Source: Flavobacterium sp. H122 (GTDB lineage Bacteria > Bacteroidota > Bacteroidia > Flavobacteriales > Flavobacteriaceae). Taken from it: 64,000 nucleotides of DNA. The notes under the pieces were generated by a model. That model was not told the DNA's origin. It made no database searches and saw only the letters and a program-made list of their open reading frames with translations. The stretch is taken from positions 248,001 to 312,000 of the forward strand of contig NZ_SJZD01000001.1 of NCBI RefSeq assembly GCF_004959765.1, read 5' to 3'. Positions 8,196 to 16,178 of this stretch are shown here, piece after piece (within the stretch, counting starts at the first letter, position 1; each line of letters opens with the position of its first letter). A program made the translations under genes and the position numbers.

Positions 8196-8714
8196 TCACC
8201 AATCAGGTGTACCGGTCAGACCTTCAACTTTTAGTTTTTTAAAACCTTCAATGCTGTCATTGATTAGTTTAAATTCATTTTTAATGTAACTTTTGCGTCC
8301 ATGCGCACTTACTGTAAAATATTCGATTTTCAGTTTTTTATCTTCAATTCTATAATATCCAACAAATAAAGCTTTCTTTAGGTTATTAAATTCTTGAAAT
8401 GATTTTTTTACATCTCCATTAAAACTTGACTTTATAAATTTACCGTTTGAGAAAAATCTTAAAAAAACATTATAAAGTGCTAATTCTTTTTTTTTTGTTG
8501 TCGCTGATGTATTGTAAATAGAATCGGTTTTAACATAAACTGCGTTTACATTAATTATTTCATTAGAAGCTAGTTTATATGGTTCTTGACCTAATGTAAA
8601 TTTATTTTTTATTGGCCTGTTAACCCCAAATTCGTTTGTTCTATATCCTTTAAAAAAACAATTTTGAAATAAACTAATCAAAACTGAAAGTATTACCAAT
8701 TTTTTCCAACCCAT
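8196..8714 (-). CDS. Lipoprotein, candidate immunity protein (copy 2)
   Basis: 172 residues with a lipoprotein signal (LISLFQNC, Cys 19), so it should be anchored in the envelope. It is a clear paralogue of the next gene upstream: both begin M-x-WKKLVILS, share NVFLRFFSNG in the middle, and end EGLTGTPDW. Its start overlaps, by 22 bases, the end of a decayed copy of the effector gene, exactly as the upstream paralogue overlaps the intact effector. The layout of effector tail plus lipoprotein suggests an immunity protein; this is inference, as no known immunity family was recognised. Confidence 0.75.
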   Translation of the reverse strand: MGWKKLVILSVLISLFQNCFFKGYRTNEFGVNRPIKNKFTLGQEPYKLASNEIINVNAVYVKTDSIYNTSATTKKKELALYNVFLRFFSNGKFIKSSFNGDVKKSFQEFNNLKKALFVGYYRIEDKKLKIEYFTVSAHGRKSYIKNEFKLINDSIEGFKKLKVEGLTGTPDW

Positions 8715-8800
8715 AAATCAGTATCTTTAAAATTGTAATCAAATTTGAAATCTTTGATTGCCTTATGAATACTATTTTGAAGTTATGTAACGTCTAAAAT
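8693..8800 (-). pseudogene. Remnant of the effector gene's 3' end
   Basis: In the minus-strand frame ending at 8693 the DNA encodes FDYNFKDTDLWVGKNW-stop, against FDYNFKDTDIWIGKSW-stop at the end of the intact effector (9334). The match goes back through QN-x-IH-x-AIKDF. Further upstream it shows small deletions that break the frame, and it fades at about 8800. The stop lies 22 bases inside the following lipoprotein gene, as in the intact pair. This is what remains of a duplicated effector-lipoprotein cassette. The upstream limit is approximate. Confidence 0.8.
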
Positions 8801-8839
8801 CAATGTTTCAAAATCATTCAATTTTAAAACAAAAGAATC

Positions 8840-9355
8840 CTACCAGTCCGGTGTACCTGTCAGACCTTCTATTTTTAGTTTTTTATAGCCCTCAATACTG
8901 TCTTTGATTAAATTTAATTCAAGCATGTAGTATTTTCCATTATTATGGGCATTTGTTAAAAAATACTCTAAAAAAAGTTTATTATCTTTAATTTCATAAT
9001 ATCCTACAATTCCATTTTTTAGATTATTATAATCCTCTAATGCAGAATTGTAATTTTTTTTAGTACTGGATTTTAAATATCTACCATTTGAAAAAAAACG
9101 TAGAAAAACGTTATTAACAAATAATACATTTTCTTTTGTAATGGCACTTTTAAAATATGCTGAATCAATCTTTGTATAGACAAAATCTGTCTTTATTGGA
9201 TCATCGAACTTTAAATTATATGGATACTTTCCAATTTTAAATCGATTATGCTTAGGTCTATCGCTTCCATATTCAGTTGTTGTGTAAGCTTTTAAAAAAC
9301 AGCTTTGAAGTAAACCAATCGAAATGGAAAGTATTACCAGCTTTTTCCAATCCAT
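8840..9355 (-). CDS. Lipoprotein, candidate immunity protein (copy 1)
   Basis: 171 residues with a lipoprotein signal (IGLLQSC, Cys 19). It is paralogous to the next lipoprotein along almost its whole length and shares the EGLTGTPDW end. It overlaps the effector gene by 22 bases, so translation of the pair is coupled, a common layout for toxin and immunity genes. An envelope-anchored immunity protein would imply that the effector acts in the periplasm or on membranes. The protein family itself was not recognised. Confidence 0.75.
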   Translation of the reverse strand: MDWKKLVILSISIGLLQSCFLKAYTTTEYGSDRPKHNRFKIGKYPYNLKFDDPIKTDFVYTKIDSAYFKSAITKENVLFVNNVFLRFFSNGRYLKSSTKKNYNSALEDYNNLKNGIVGYYEIKDNKLFLEYFLTNAHNNGKYYMLELNLIKDSIEGYKKLKIEGLTGTPDW

Positions 9356-10362
9356 ATATCAGTATCTTTAAAATTATAGTCAAATCTAAAATCTTTTATT
9401 GCTCGATGTATTCCATTTTGTAACCAAGCATCTCCGATGAAATCAATTGTCAAATTCTCTCCATTAGATGTGTTAAACCTAAAATATGTAGATGCTTTAT
9501 TCAATGATTTTTGAAAATTAGATTGACGATGCATGAAATTTGAAGAATTAATATCATTTTTTTCATTAAATTTTCGCCACTCATCATCATTAGTTAGTTT
9601 ATCATTACCTTCATCCCAATATTTACCTGTAAAATCTTGAAAACCTGCTTCAAATAAAGGTGTTACAATTGATATATTTCCAGTAGGTCCTTTATCACCT
9701 GCATCACCGCCATAATATAACGTATCATTATTTGAACTCACATTAAAATCTCCCAATCTGAAACCTATCATACCCTGTCTTTGAAGGTCTGCCAGAGAAA
9801 ATCTTTTTTCGTTTAATGCAGAATTCCAGGTTACTAATTGGCCGTAAGTAAATGAGTTTTTAAAATCATTCAATATAGGCGATGGACTGTTATAGTTTAA
9901 AGTATAGGATGTTAATGGTGTTCCGTTACTGCCGCCGACTGTCAAATAAGTCGCAGCAGTTATATCCACTACAAAATCTTTTCCATTCACAGGCGTTCCC
10001 AGACCATGGTTATAAATGCTGGCGTTCAATGCTCCTACGCCTGCAAAATCTCCGTAACGCTGCCCATAACCTATACCTAGATTGGCTTTGAGCCTTATTT
10101 TAAAGTCTACTAAAATCTGTAACCCAAAATTCACCCTGAATCCATAACCCGGAGGATTGGGACACGTAGGACAATTCGTATTGGCAGTTTTAAAGTTTGA
10201 AGACCAGTTTTGAAGGCTTGTTTCCAAATTGTTCTTCAAATTATTCTGCAGTTCAAAAGAAGGTTCAATTGACTGATACCCCAACTGCATAACTGAAGTT
10301 TCGAGGGATCTATTAATTAAATCATTTAATTCGGGGAGTTTAAATAATGTGTTTGATACCAT
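9334..10362 (-). CDS. Putative type VI effector, polymorphic toxin type 23-like
   Basis: 342 residues without a signal peptide. Residues 1-70 are helical and end in CPTCPNPPG. Residues 72 to about 240 are rich in beta strands and carry GYGQRYG, TYGQLVTWNSALNEKRFS, RQGMIGFRLGDF and NNDTLYYGGDAGDKG. This pattern resembles the polymorphic toxin type 23 family of Bacteroidetes, judged from memory. The C-terminal 100 residues are probably the variable part facing the immunity protein. The gene starts one base after the tssF stop and overlaps the lipoprotein gene. The context strongly supports an effector; the biochemical activity is unknown. Confidence 0.65.
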   Translation of the reverse strand: MVSNTLFKLPELNDLINRSLETSVMQLGYQSIEPSFELQNNLKNNLETSLQNWSSNFKTANTNCPTCPNPPGYGFRVNFGLQILVDFKIRLKANLGIGYGQRYGDFAGVGALNASIYNHGLGTPVNGKDFVVDITAATYLTVGGSNGTPLTSYTLNYNSPSPILNDFKNSFTYGQLVTWNSALNEKRFSLADLQRQGMIGFRLGDFNVSSNNDTLYYGGDAGDKGPTGNISIVTPLFEAGFQDFTGKYWDEGNDKLTNDDEWRKFNEKNDINSSNFMHRQSNFQKSLNKASTYFRFNTSNGENLTIDFIGDAWLQNGIHRAIKDFRFDYNFKDTDIWIGKSW

Positions 10363-10363
10363 A

Positions 10364-12205
10364 TTAATTCACTATAAGACGATAAGGATAAATATTTGAG
10401 GACACCTGATCCAGTTTATGCATCAAGTTATCACATAGGTAATTCCACTCATTATCAGAAAAAGGAACCTCACTTTCCATATTTTTATCTACTTTAATAT
10501 CTATCGTTCTTACGAAACCTGTTTTTAAAGAAGGATCGGTTTTTGTTCCTTTGCTTACTTCAATATGACTGATGGTATGACCAAAATGCTTCAAACAAAA
10601 TGTCTTGATATCAGCAAACGTTACTACTCTTCCATGTGACAAAAGTGCCTGTCTGTAAGATAATATTTTCTCATTTGAAGTCAGACGGGTTTTACCTCCT
10701 ACCGAAGGCTGCACTAAATACATAGTATTCGCAAAGAAATCAGTACCAAAAGGTAAGTCTAACTTAGTTCCCGGTTTGATATCATTTGCATCCTCGCCGC
10801 AAGTTGACCAGAAATTGATAAAAAAGGAATCATTTTCGTTACGTTCGTCCACCAAATTTGATTTGATAACTACATAAGGGAAATTTGACTTTAGGAAAGA
10901 ATTCTCTTTGGTTTGCTGTTCCAATGTTGCAATAAGCTGATTCATTTCGGCTATTACATTACGAACGAAATCACCACCTAAAACAGAAAACGAAGCGCTT
11001 TCATCTTTTAAAAGTTCCAATAAATATTGGATAATTTCAGAAGCATTTCTTTCGTCAAACCGTTCCACTCCGTTATTTCTCAAAGTAGCTTCTCCACCTT
11101 CAAGGTTATGAGAAAATTGTTTGATATGATAATTAAACCCTTTTGAATCAGAAATTGCATCTAAATCCAAAAAATGATCGTCATTGACTAATGGAATATA
11201 GTTTATATAAGGATCTATTCGTTGTGCAATATTTAAAAGCCTTTTATTTATTACTGGAAAACTGTTTAAAGCAAAACTCATACTTTCAAAGATATTGCTG
11301 TTGATTACTTCCGGGAAGTCAATTTTTAGCCACAATACATCATTTAAAGAATTGAGTTTATCGTTTTCAAATATCTCTGAAATCTCAGAAGGTACCTTAA
11401 GCATTGAAGCATCTAAAGTGATGTCTTCAGTCAAATGAATGAATTTGTCAAAATAAAATTTATTCACTTCTGAATAAATCTGGTTGATTCTGTTGTAATT
11501 CTTGGTAATAACAGCATCAATATCCAAATCTTTTGTCGCTACATTATAACCTTCTTTAAAGCTTAATTGTTTATCTCCAAGATAAATTTTAGACTGTTTC
11601 AGATAATGGTAGAAAATTTCTCTTTGATGTGAGTTTTTGACATCCACATAAAACATAAGCCTTTTAAGCACATCATTAACATCCAAACATCTGATACCAA
11701 TCCAGACCGTTGACGGTTTTAAAGATTTAGCAGACTTCAGGAAAAATTCTTTATGAACGGTACGGCTCAAATTATACATGGTACTGCCAAAAGCCATAAA
11801 TTCAACATCGGCAGTTGACAAGTCAAAACTTCCTGTTGGCCCGAAAAAAACTTCCTTTACTGTTGGTTTAACCGGATCGTAAATATTCGGTATACTTTTT
11901 TTGCAATAAAACTGATGCTCTAAAGAAACTCTATAATTGTTTTCTGTAGGTTTTGCATGAATAATTGTTCTTGAAGGAATTGCTCCTGCATTTGAAGCCG
12001 GTGACATTACTTCAATTAACCGTTCAACTATACGCGCATGTGAATTGTTGAGTTCAATTGATAATTTTTCCAATTCGGCCGCACAAGCCTCCAGCAACAA
12101 CGCCACTATTGGGTCAAAAGAAGTTTCCAGTTCACTGTCGCTGTAACCCCATACTCTTGCAGCTCTTTTTAATATCCTGTCTTTAACTCTTTCCTGAATT
12201 TCCAT
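10364..12205 (-). CDS. tssF: Type VI secretion baseplate protein TssF
   Basis: 613 residues. The N terminus has the TssF pattern RILKRAARVWGYSDSELETS followed by DPIVALLLEACAAELEKLS. A late segment, GRVVTFADIKTFCLKHFG, resembles the baseplate-wedge motif shared with phage gpJ-like proteins. It fits the Bacteroidetes subtype (T6SS-iii) in length. TssF forms the baseplate wedge with TssG and TssE. It lies six bases after tssE and one base before the effector. No tssG, sheath (tssB/C), tssK or tssH gene is in the window, so this pair is separated from the main apparatus genes, at least locally. Confidence 0.82.
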   Translation of the reverse strand: MEIQERVKDRILKRAARVWGYSDSELETSFDPIVALLLEACAAELEKLSIELNNSHARIVERLIEVMSPASNAGAIPSRTIIHAKPTENNYRVSLEHQFYCKKSIPNIYDPVKPTVKEVFFGPTGSFDLSTADVEFMAFGSTMYNLSRTVHKEFFLKSAKSLKPSTVWIGIRCLDVNDVLKRLMFYVDVKNSHQREIFYHYLKQSKIYLGDKQLSFKEGYNVATKDLDIDAVITKNYNRINQIYSEVNKFYFDKFIHLTEDITLDASMLKVPSEISEIFENDKLNSLNDVLWLKIDFPEVINSNIFESMSFALNSFPVINKRLLNIAQRIDPYINYIPLVNDDHFLDLDAISDSKGFNYHIKQFSHNLEGGEATLRNNGVERFDERNASEIIQYLLELLKDESASFSVLGGDFVRNVIAEMNQLIATLEQQTKENSFLKSNFPYVVIKSNLVDERNENDSFFINFWSTCGEDANDIKPGTKLDLPFGTDFFANTMYLVQPSVGGKTRLTSNEKILSYRQALLSHGRVVTFADIKTFCLKHFGHTISHIEVSKGTKTDPSLKTGFVRTIDIKVDKNMESEVPFSDNEWNYLCDNLMHKLDQVSSNIYPYRLIVN

Positions 12206-12211
12206 ATGATT

Positions 12212-12661
12212 TTAAATGTATGAAAGCGGTCCAACAAAAAAATAACCGTAGAAGTTGAAAGGTCTGTTTGTTTTCTTAACATTCCCGTTAACTACTATGT
12301 TGATTTTTTTCTTCATTCTCATGTTATTATTATATGATACTGATTTTGCTTCGGTTATACTAACCTCAACATCAGCCAGATCTAATCGGTATTCGTATTT
12401 TTTTATAGAAAATATAAGGGCTTCCCTAATTCTGTCTTTCAAGGTATTTTGATCAGACAGTAAGTCAAAATCCATTTCCCAGATTTTGCATCCGAAAGAT
12501 TCATCAAATTTGCATTCACCATACGAAGAAGTAGCTACCAGATTAATAAACTGCGCCATGGAATGTTCCAAATTTGTTTTTTCGATTTCTTTCTTTTCCA
12601 TCAGGTCCTTAAAACTGACTGGAGTTTTATAATATATACCGTACATACTACAAATAGACAA
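12212..12661 (-). CDS. tssE: Type VI secretion baseplate protein TssE (gp25-like)
   Basis: 149 residues with the gp25/TssE core: GECKFDESFGCKIWEMDFD, then IREALIFSIKKYEYRLDLADVEVSI. TssE caps the sheath-baseplate junction. Its start overlaps the end of the upstream 238-residue gene by 14 bases and it precedes tssF by six bases, so the three are expressed together. The family assignment is strong. A related phage-tail-like machine (extracellular contractile system) also uses gp25 proteins, but TssF next door favours T6SS. Confidence 0.85.
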   Translation of the reverse strand: MSICSMYGIYYKTPVSFKDLMEKKEIEKTNLEHSMAQFINLVATSSYGECKFDESFGCKIWEMDFDLLSDQNTLKDRIREALIFSIKKYEYRLDLADVEVSITEAKSVSYNNNMRMKKKINIVVNGNVKKTNRPFNFYGYFFVGPLSYI

Positions 12662-13364
12662 TTTTGTTTACTTTTCCTTTAGTATCAAACTCAATTTCTT
12701 TGACTGATTTATCTCTTTTAATGAGCTGTATTTCTACATTGGGTGTCATTTTAAGAAACTTTTCGCGGTATTTTATATCACCAATAAAACGCTGTCCGTT
12801 ACTATTGTCGATCACACAGAAAAAGTTATCTGTTTTAGCCGCATTAAAAAGATTTTCAGGTATTTCACCGGCTACAAGATTAGCTACTGCTTCACCTTTT
12901 TTAAGAGTGTAAGCCAAATAATTTTCTCTTAAAGTCCTATATTTCGATACCTCAAAATGCTCAATTGAATTTTTTAACGGCTCATAAGAAATTGATGCCA
13001 GTTTTAAAACTTCCCGTTTAAACCACTCAATACCCAAAAATGAAAAACGGCTTATGCTTTTAGTTTTCAATTCTTTTAGCAAAAGTGTGTCTCTGGTGAC
13101 TTCATAAAAAGTTGTTTCATTTGTCAGATCATCTGTCATACTCATTTTATAAGTAGGCAGTTCAACTTCTGAAGTTTTATTGTTACGTGTAAAATTTACG
13201 TTTACTTTTCCTGTTTCTTCATCTGTAATAACAATAGTGATAGTATGCTTTTTAAGAGCCGAATCAAATTCAGTCATATGCTCCCTCTGGCCGACACCGG
13301 CATATAATGGAGAACCATCATTATCTGTTATGGACATTGAAAGTCCTAATTGTGGTAAAGGCAT
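12648..13364 (-). CDS. Unknown protein coupled to tssE
   Basis: 238 residues with no signal peptide, no membrane helix and no recognised domain. The N-terminal third looks beta-rich (TITIVITDEETGKVNVNFT); the middle is helical with several aromatic residues. It is the first gene of the baseplate-effector operon and overlaps tssE by 14 bases, which ties it to T6SS assembly or effector loading. It could be a baseplate accessory protein, an adaptor or a spike-associated protein; the sequence does not decide. Confidence 0.7.
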   Translation of the reverse strand: MPLPQLGLSMSITDNDGSPLYAGVGQREHMTEFDSALKKHTITIVITDEETGKVNVNFTRNNKTSEVELPTYKMSMTDDLTNETTFYEVTRDTLLLKELKTKSISRFSFLGIEWFKREVLKLASISYEPLKNSIEHFEVSKYRTLRENYLAYTLKKGEAVANLVAGEIPENLFNAAKTDNFFCVIDNSNGQRFIGDIKYREKFLKMTPNVEIQLIKRDKSVKEIEFDTKGKVNKIVYL

Positions 13365-13381
13365 TTAGTTTTTTTGATAAA

Positions 13382-13432
13382 TGTAAGAAAAATCCGCAAT
13401 AATGAAATTTATTATTACAAATTTTTCTTACA
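13382..13432. repeat. Nested inverted repeat at the head of the island
   Basis: TGTAAGAAAAAT (13382-13393) pairs perfectly with ATTTTTCTTACA (13421-13432). The 27-base loop holds a second inverted repeat, AATAAT/ATTATT. It lies between the lipid operon end (13515) and the first island gene (13364). It could be a terminator for the former, a leader structure for the latter, or an island boundary. Confidence 0.7.
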
Positions 13433-13514
13433 AGAACAAAGGCTTATTCCAAAAGTTCCTTTTTTTAATGATTTTGTATGAAGATAAAGCAATAAATTTT
13501 ATGAACAGAAAAGA

Positions 13515-14327
13515 TTATTTGATACCAAACGCAGTAACAGAACGGATGTTTTTCATTTGGTGATTGGTTATCATTTTTTTAATGAATTCAGGTAAAAAGG
13601 TATCAATAAATAAAAATACTTTGTTTAATTGGCCCGGAATAATTACTTCTTTTCTTTTTAACAATCCATCCAAAGCAATTGGTGCAACTTCTTCAGGATT
13701 CATGGTAGACATCCGGGTCAGCCAGTTATTTGCTTCATTAAGTGAAATTACAGATTGATTTGTATTCATTGGTCCCGGACAAATTACACTGACATTTATG
13801 TTCTCTGACTTTAGCTCTCTTCTCAAGCTTTTTGAAAAAAAATAAATATATGATTTTGTAGCACCGTACACATGTTTTTTCATTAAATAAAAGAAACTAC
13901 ATAAACTGCCCACATTTAAAATATACGACGGGCCGTTTCTTTTTAAAGTATCAAAAAATAAATGTGTCATGAATGTTGTTGCCATTACATTTAATTTTAC
14001 CTGTTTTTGATAAAAAGAAAGATTTCCTTCTTTAAAAAGCATAGTACTCCCCAATCCGGCATTATTGATTAACATGTTTACCTGTAAGTTCATTTCTTCA
14101 ATTCTTTTGAAAACTTTTAAACAATTTTCTTCCTGAGAAAGATCCATTTCAATAGCCGTAACTTCAACTTTGTACTTTTTCATTAAAGCATTTGCCAGAA
14201 AATAAAGCTTTGATTCAGGCAAGGCAACAAGAATTAAATTCATTTTTCTTGAAGCACATTCTATGGCCAGTGCCTTTCCAAAACCTTCACTGGCACCGGT
14301 AATTAAGGTATATAATTTATTTGACAT
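13515..14327 (-). CDS. Short-chain dehydrogenase/reductase
   Basis: A 270-residue classical SDR: TGASEGFG (10-17) for cofactor binding, NNAG (88-91), and the catalytic YGATK (Y154, K158). It resembles the 3-oxoacyl or 17-beta-hydroxysteroid reductase branch (DltE-like). The start MSNKLYTLITGA is at the expected place. It is the last gene of the five-gene operon with an oxygenase and a second NAD(P)-dependent enzyme, so it probably acts on a lipid-like intermediate; the substrate is unknown. Confidence 0.88.
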   Translation of the reverse strand: MSNKLYTLITGASEGFGKALAIECASRKMNLILVALPESKLYFLANALMKKYKVEVTAIEMDLSQEENCLKVFKRIEEMNLQVNMLINNAGLGSTMLFKEGNLSFYQKQVKLNVMATTFMTHLFFDTLKRNGPSYILNVGSLCSFFYLMKKHVYGATKSYIYFFSKSLRRELKSENINVSVICPGPMNTNQSVISLNEANNWLTRMSTMNPEEVAPIALDGLLKRKEVIIPGQLNKVFLFIDTFLPEFIKKMITNHQMKNIRSVTAFGIK

Positions 14328-14348
14328 GACTTTATCTTTTAATTGTTA

Positions 14349-15149
14349 TTAAACAGGTGGAGAAAGTAAAAAATGAATCTTTTCCATGAATCCTTTAATT
14401 TGTAAGGTTTTCATAAATACCGTTTTGTATTCGTGTGTCAGAATTTTTAAAGGATTATAAGTGTTTATCTCATGGGTAATTCCATATATGGGTTTCGCTT
14501 TTTCCCGGGCATATGTCCCAAACAAATGATCGAATATCATTAAAAAACCTCCTAAATTTTTGTCTATATATTCCGGATTAGTTGCATGGTGTACTCTGTG
14601 ATTGGAAGGAGTGTTGATAATCCAGTCTATAATTCCTAATTTCCCAATTCTTTCAGTGTGGACAAAAAATTGCTGAATAGCAGTTAAGGACTCAAAAAAA
14701 AGTATCATTTCCGGGGTAAACCCTAAAAGACATAATGGTAACCAAAAAAGGAAGCGGTAAAACAACTGAAGACAGTTAATCCGAAATCCAATGGAAAGAT
14801 TAAACTCTTTTGAGGAATGATGTGTTACATGGGATGTCCAAAACAATTTGGTCTTATGTCCCAGCCAATGATATACATAATGAATGAAATCACAACAAAA
14901 AAAGGCTGCTATCCACAATCCTAATGATTGTTCGGGTTTGAAGAAAGAAAAATTATAGGTAAAGGAGAAAAAACTGAAAGCGACAGTTTTCTCAAAAATA
15001 CCAACCCCGATAACACCAAGCCCTAAGAAGCAGTTTGCAGCCATATCCTTGATTACATTTATTTTTGGGCTAAACCATAGAATTAATGTAAACTCAATTA
15101 AAAAAGCCGAAAATAATAATACGGTTCCTATAAAATCGAAAGTATACAT
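14349..15149 (-). CDS. Sterol desaturase / fatty acid hydroxylase family protein
   Basis: 266 residues, several membrane helices, and the three histidine clusters of the di-iron membrane oxygenase superfamily: HYVYH (H90, H94), HVTHH (107-111) and NHRVHH. Enzymes of this family hydroxylate or desaturate lipids using oxygen. It sits between SDR and epimerase genes, and the three could introduce and then modify an oxygen function on a lipid. The substrate is unknown; a sterol substrate is not implied by the family name. Confidence 0.88.
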   Translation of the reverse strand: MYTFDFIGTVLLFSAFLIEFTLILWFSPKINVIKDMAANCFLGLGVIGVGIFEKTVAFSFFSFTYNFSFFKPEQSLGLWIAAFFCCDFIHYVYHWLGHKTKLFWTSHVTHHSSKEFNLSIGFRINCLQLFYRFLFWLPLCLLGFTPEMILFFESLTAIQQFFVHTERIGKLGIIDWIINTPSNHRVHHATNPEYIDKNLGGFLMIFDHLFGTYAREKAKPIYGITHEINTYNPLKILTHEYKTVFMKTLQIKGFMEKIHFLLSPPV

Positions 15150-15179
15150 CTCTTTAAATTTAAAGTGTTAAAAATCTGA

Positions 15180-16178
15180 TTAATCTAAAACCTTCTTGTC
15201 GTTATTCATTAAATAATGAATGGTTTTTTCCATAGCTTCGTTTAATGGAGTTATTTTGTAGCCTAATTGATTTATTGCCTTATCACTCGAAAAAATGTAA
15301 TTATTAAATACATAATCTACAGATTTTGGGGTAAAAAGAGGTAAATTCCCGGTAAGCTTATAATATAAGAATTGTAATCCTGCTATACTTTTTAATGAGG
15401 TTTTAGAAAGCTTTAAAATATATCCGTTACAAGAAGAAATAGCCCGCAATTGATTAAAAAAATCCTGATATGATATATTAATTCCTCCTAAAATGTATTT
15501 TTCTCCTCTTATCCCCTTTTCCATAGCCAAAATATGCCCATGAACAATATCATCTATGAATGAAAAACAAACTTTATACGTTCCCGGCGAGGGAATTATG
15601 GTAATTCCTTTTTTTAAGAACGTATCAATAACTGCATTAGCTGTAAGGGAATGCGAGATATTCCCCGGACCATAAATTTTTGACGGACAAACAATAACTC
15701 CATTAAATCCTTTGTTTATTTGCTCATAAATAACATCCTCACTAATTTTTTTTGTTAAATCATAAGCATTTGAAATAGTATCCATTCTGTAGCTGTCTTC
15801 ATTTAACGGTTTTTTATCTGATGGTCCAATTACCCCGCAGGTACTTGTAAAAACAGTTTTTTGAACCCCTAACTGTGAGGCGGCATCTATCACATTTTTT
15901 GTACCTATGACGTTTGTATTATAAAAATCAGAAAAATTATTTACACACAAACCGACTTTTGCCGCCACGTGATAAACCTGTTCACAATTTTTCATAGCAT
16001 CAAAGAGAGTTTCTTTGTCTAAAATGTCACCTTTAAAGATTTTTATATTTTGATGATGCAATATTTTTTTTGCTGAATCAGATCGGGCAATTGCATGAAT
16101 TTCATGACCTTTATTTGCAAGAGAGTGTGCTACATTATTGCCTACATATCCTGTAGCACCTGTAATTAAAATTTTCAT
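15180..16178 (-). CDS. NAD-dependent epimerase/dehydratase family protein
   Basis: 332 residues. The N-terminal GATGYVGNNVA (7-17) is an extended-SDR nucleotide-binding motif, and YDLTKK (Y139, K143) supplies the catalytic pair. The sequence looks closest to the 3-beta-hydroxysteroid dehydrogenase/dihydroflavonol reductase branch rather than to sugar epimerases. Its start overlaps the upstream CPBP-like gene by four bases. It probably reduces or oxidises a lipid-like intermediate made by the neighbouring oxygenase. Confidence 0.87.
   Translation of the reverse strand: MKILITGATGYVGNNVAHSLANKGHEIHAIARSDSAKKILHHQNIKIFKGDILDKETLFDAMKNCEQVYHVAAKVGLCVNNFSDFYNTNVIGTKNVIDAASQLGVQKTVFTSTCGVIGPSDKKPLNEDSYRMDTISNAYDLTKKISEDVIYEQINKGFNGVIVCPSKIYGPGNISHSLTANAVIDTFLKKGITIIPSPGTYKVCFSFIDDIVHGHILAMEKGIRGEKYILGGINISYQDFFNQLRAISSCNGYILKLSKTSLKSIAGLQFLYYKLTGNLPLFTPKSVDYVFNNYIFSSDKAINQLGYKITPLNEAMEKTIHYLMNNDKKVLD

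Noticed and set aside
10364..12661. tssE/tssF as parts of a phage tail or extracellular contractile injection system
   Set aside because: The 613-residue protein fits TssF in its N-terminal pattern, and no phage or eCIS genes (tube, sheath, spike, ATPase, tape measure) are nearby.
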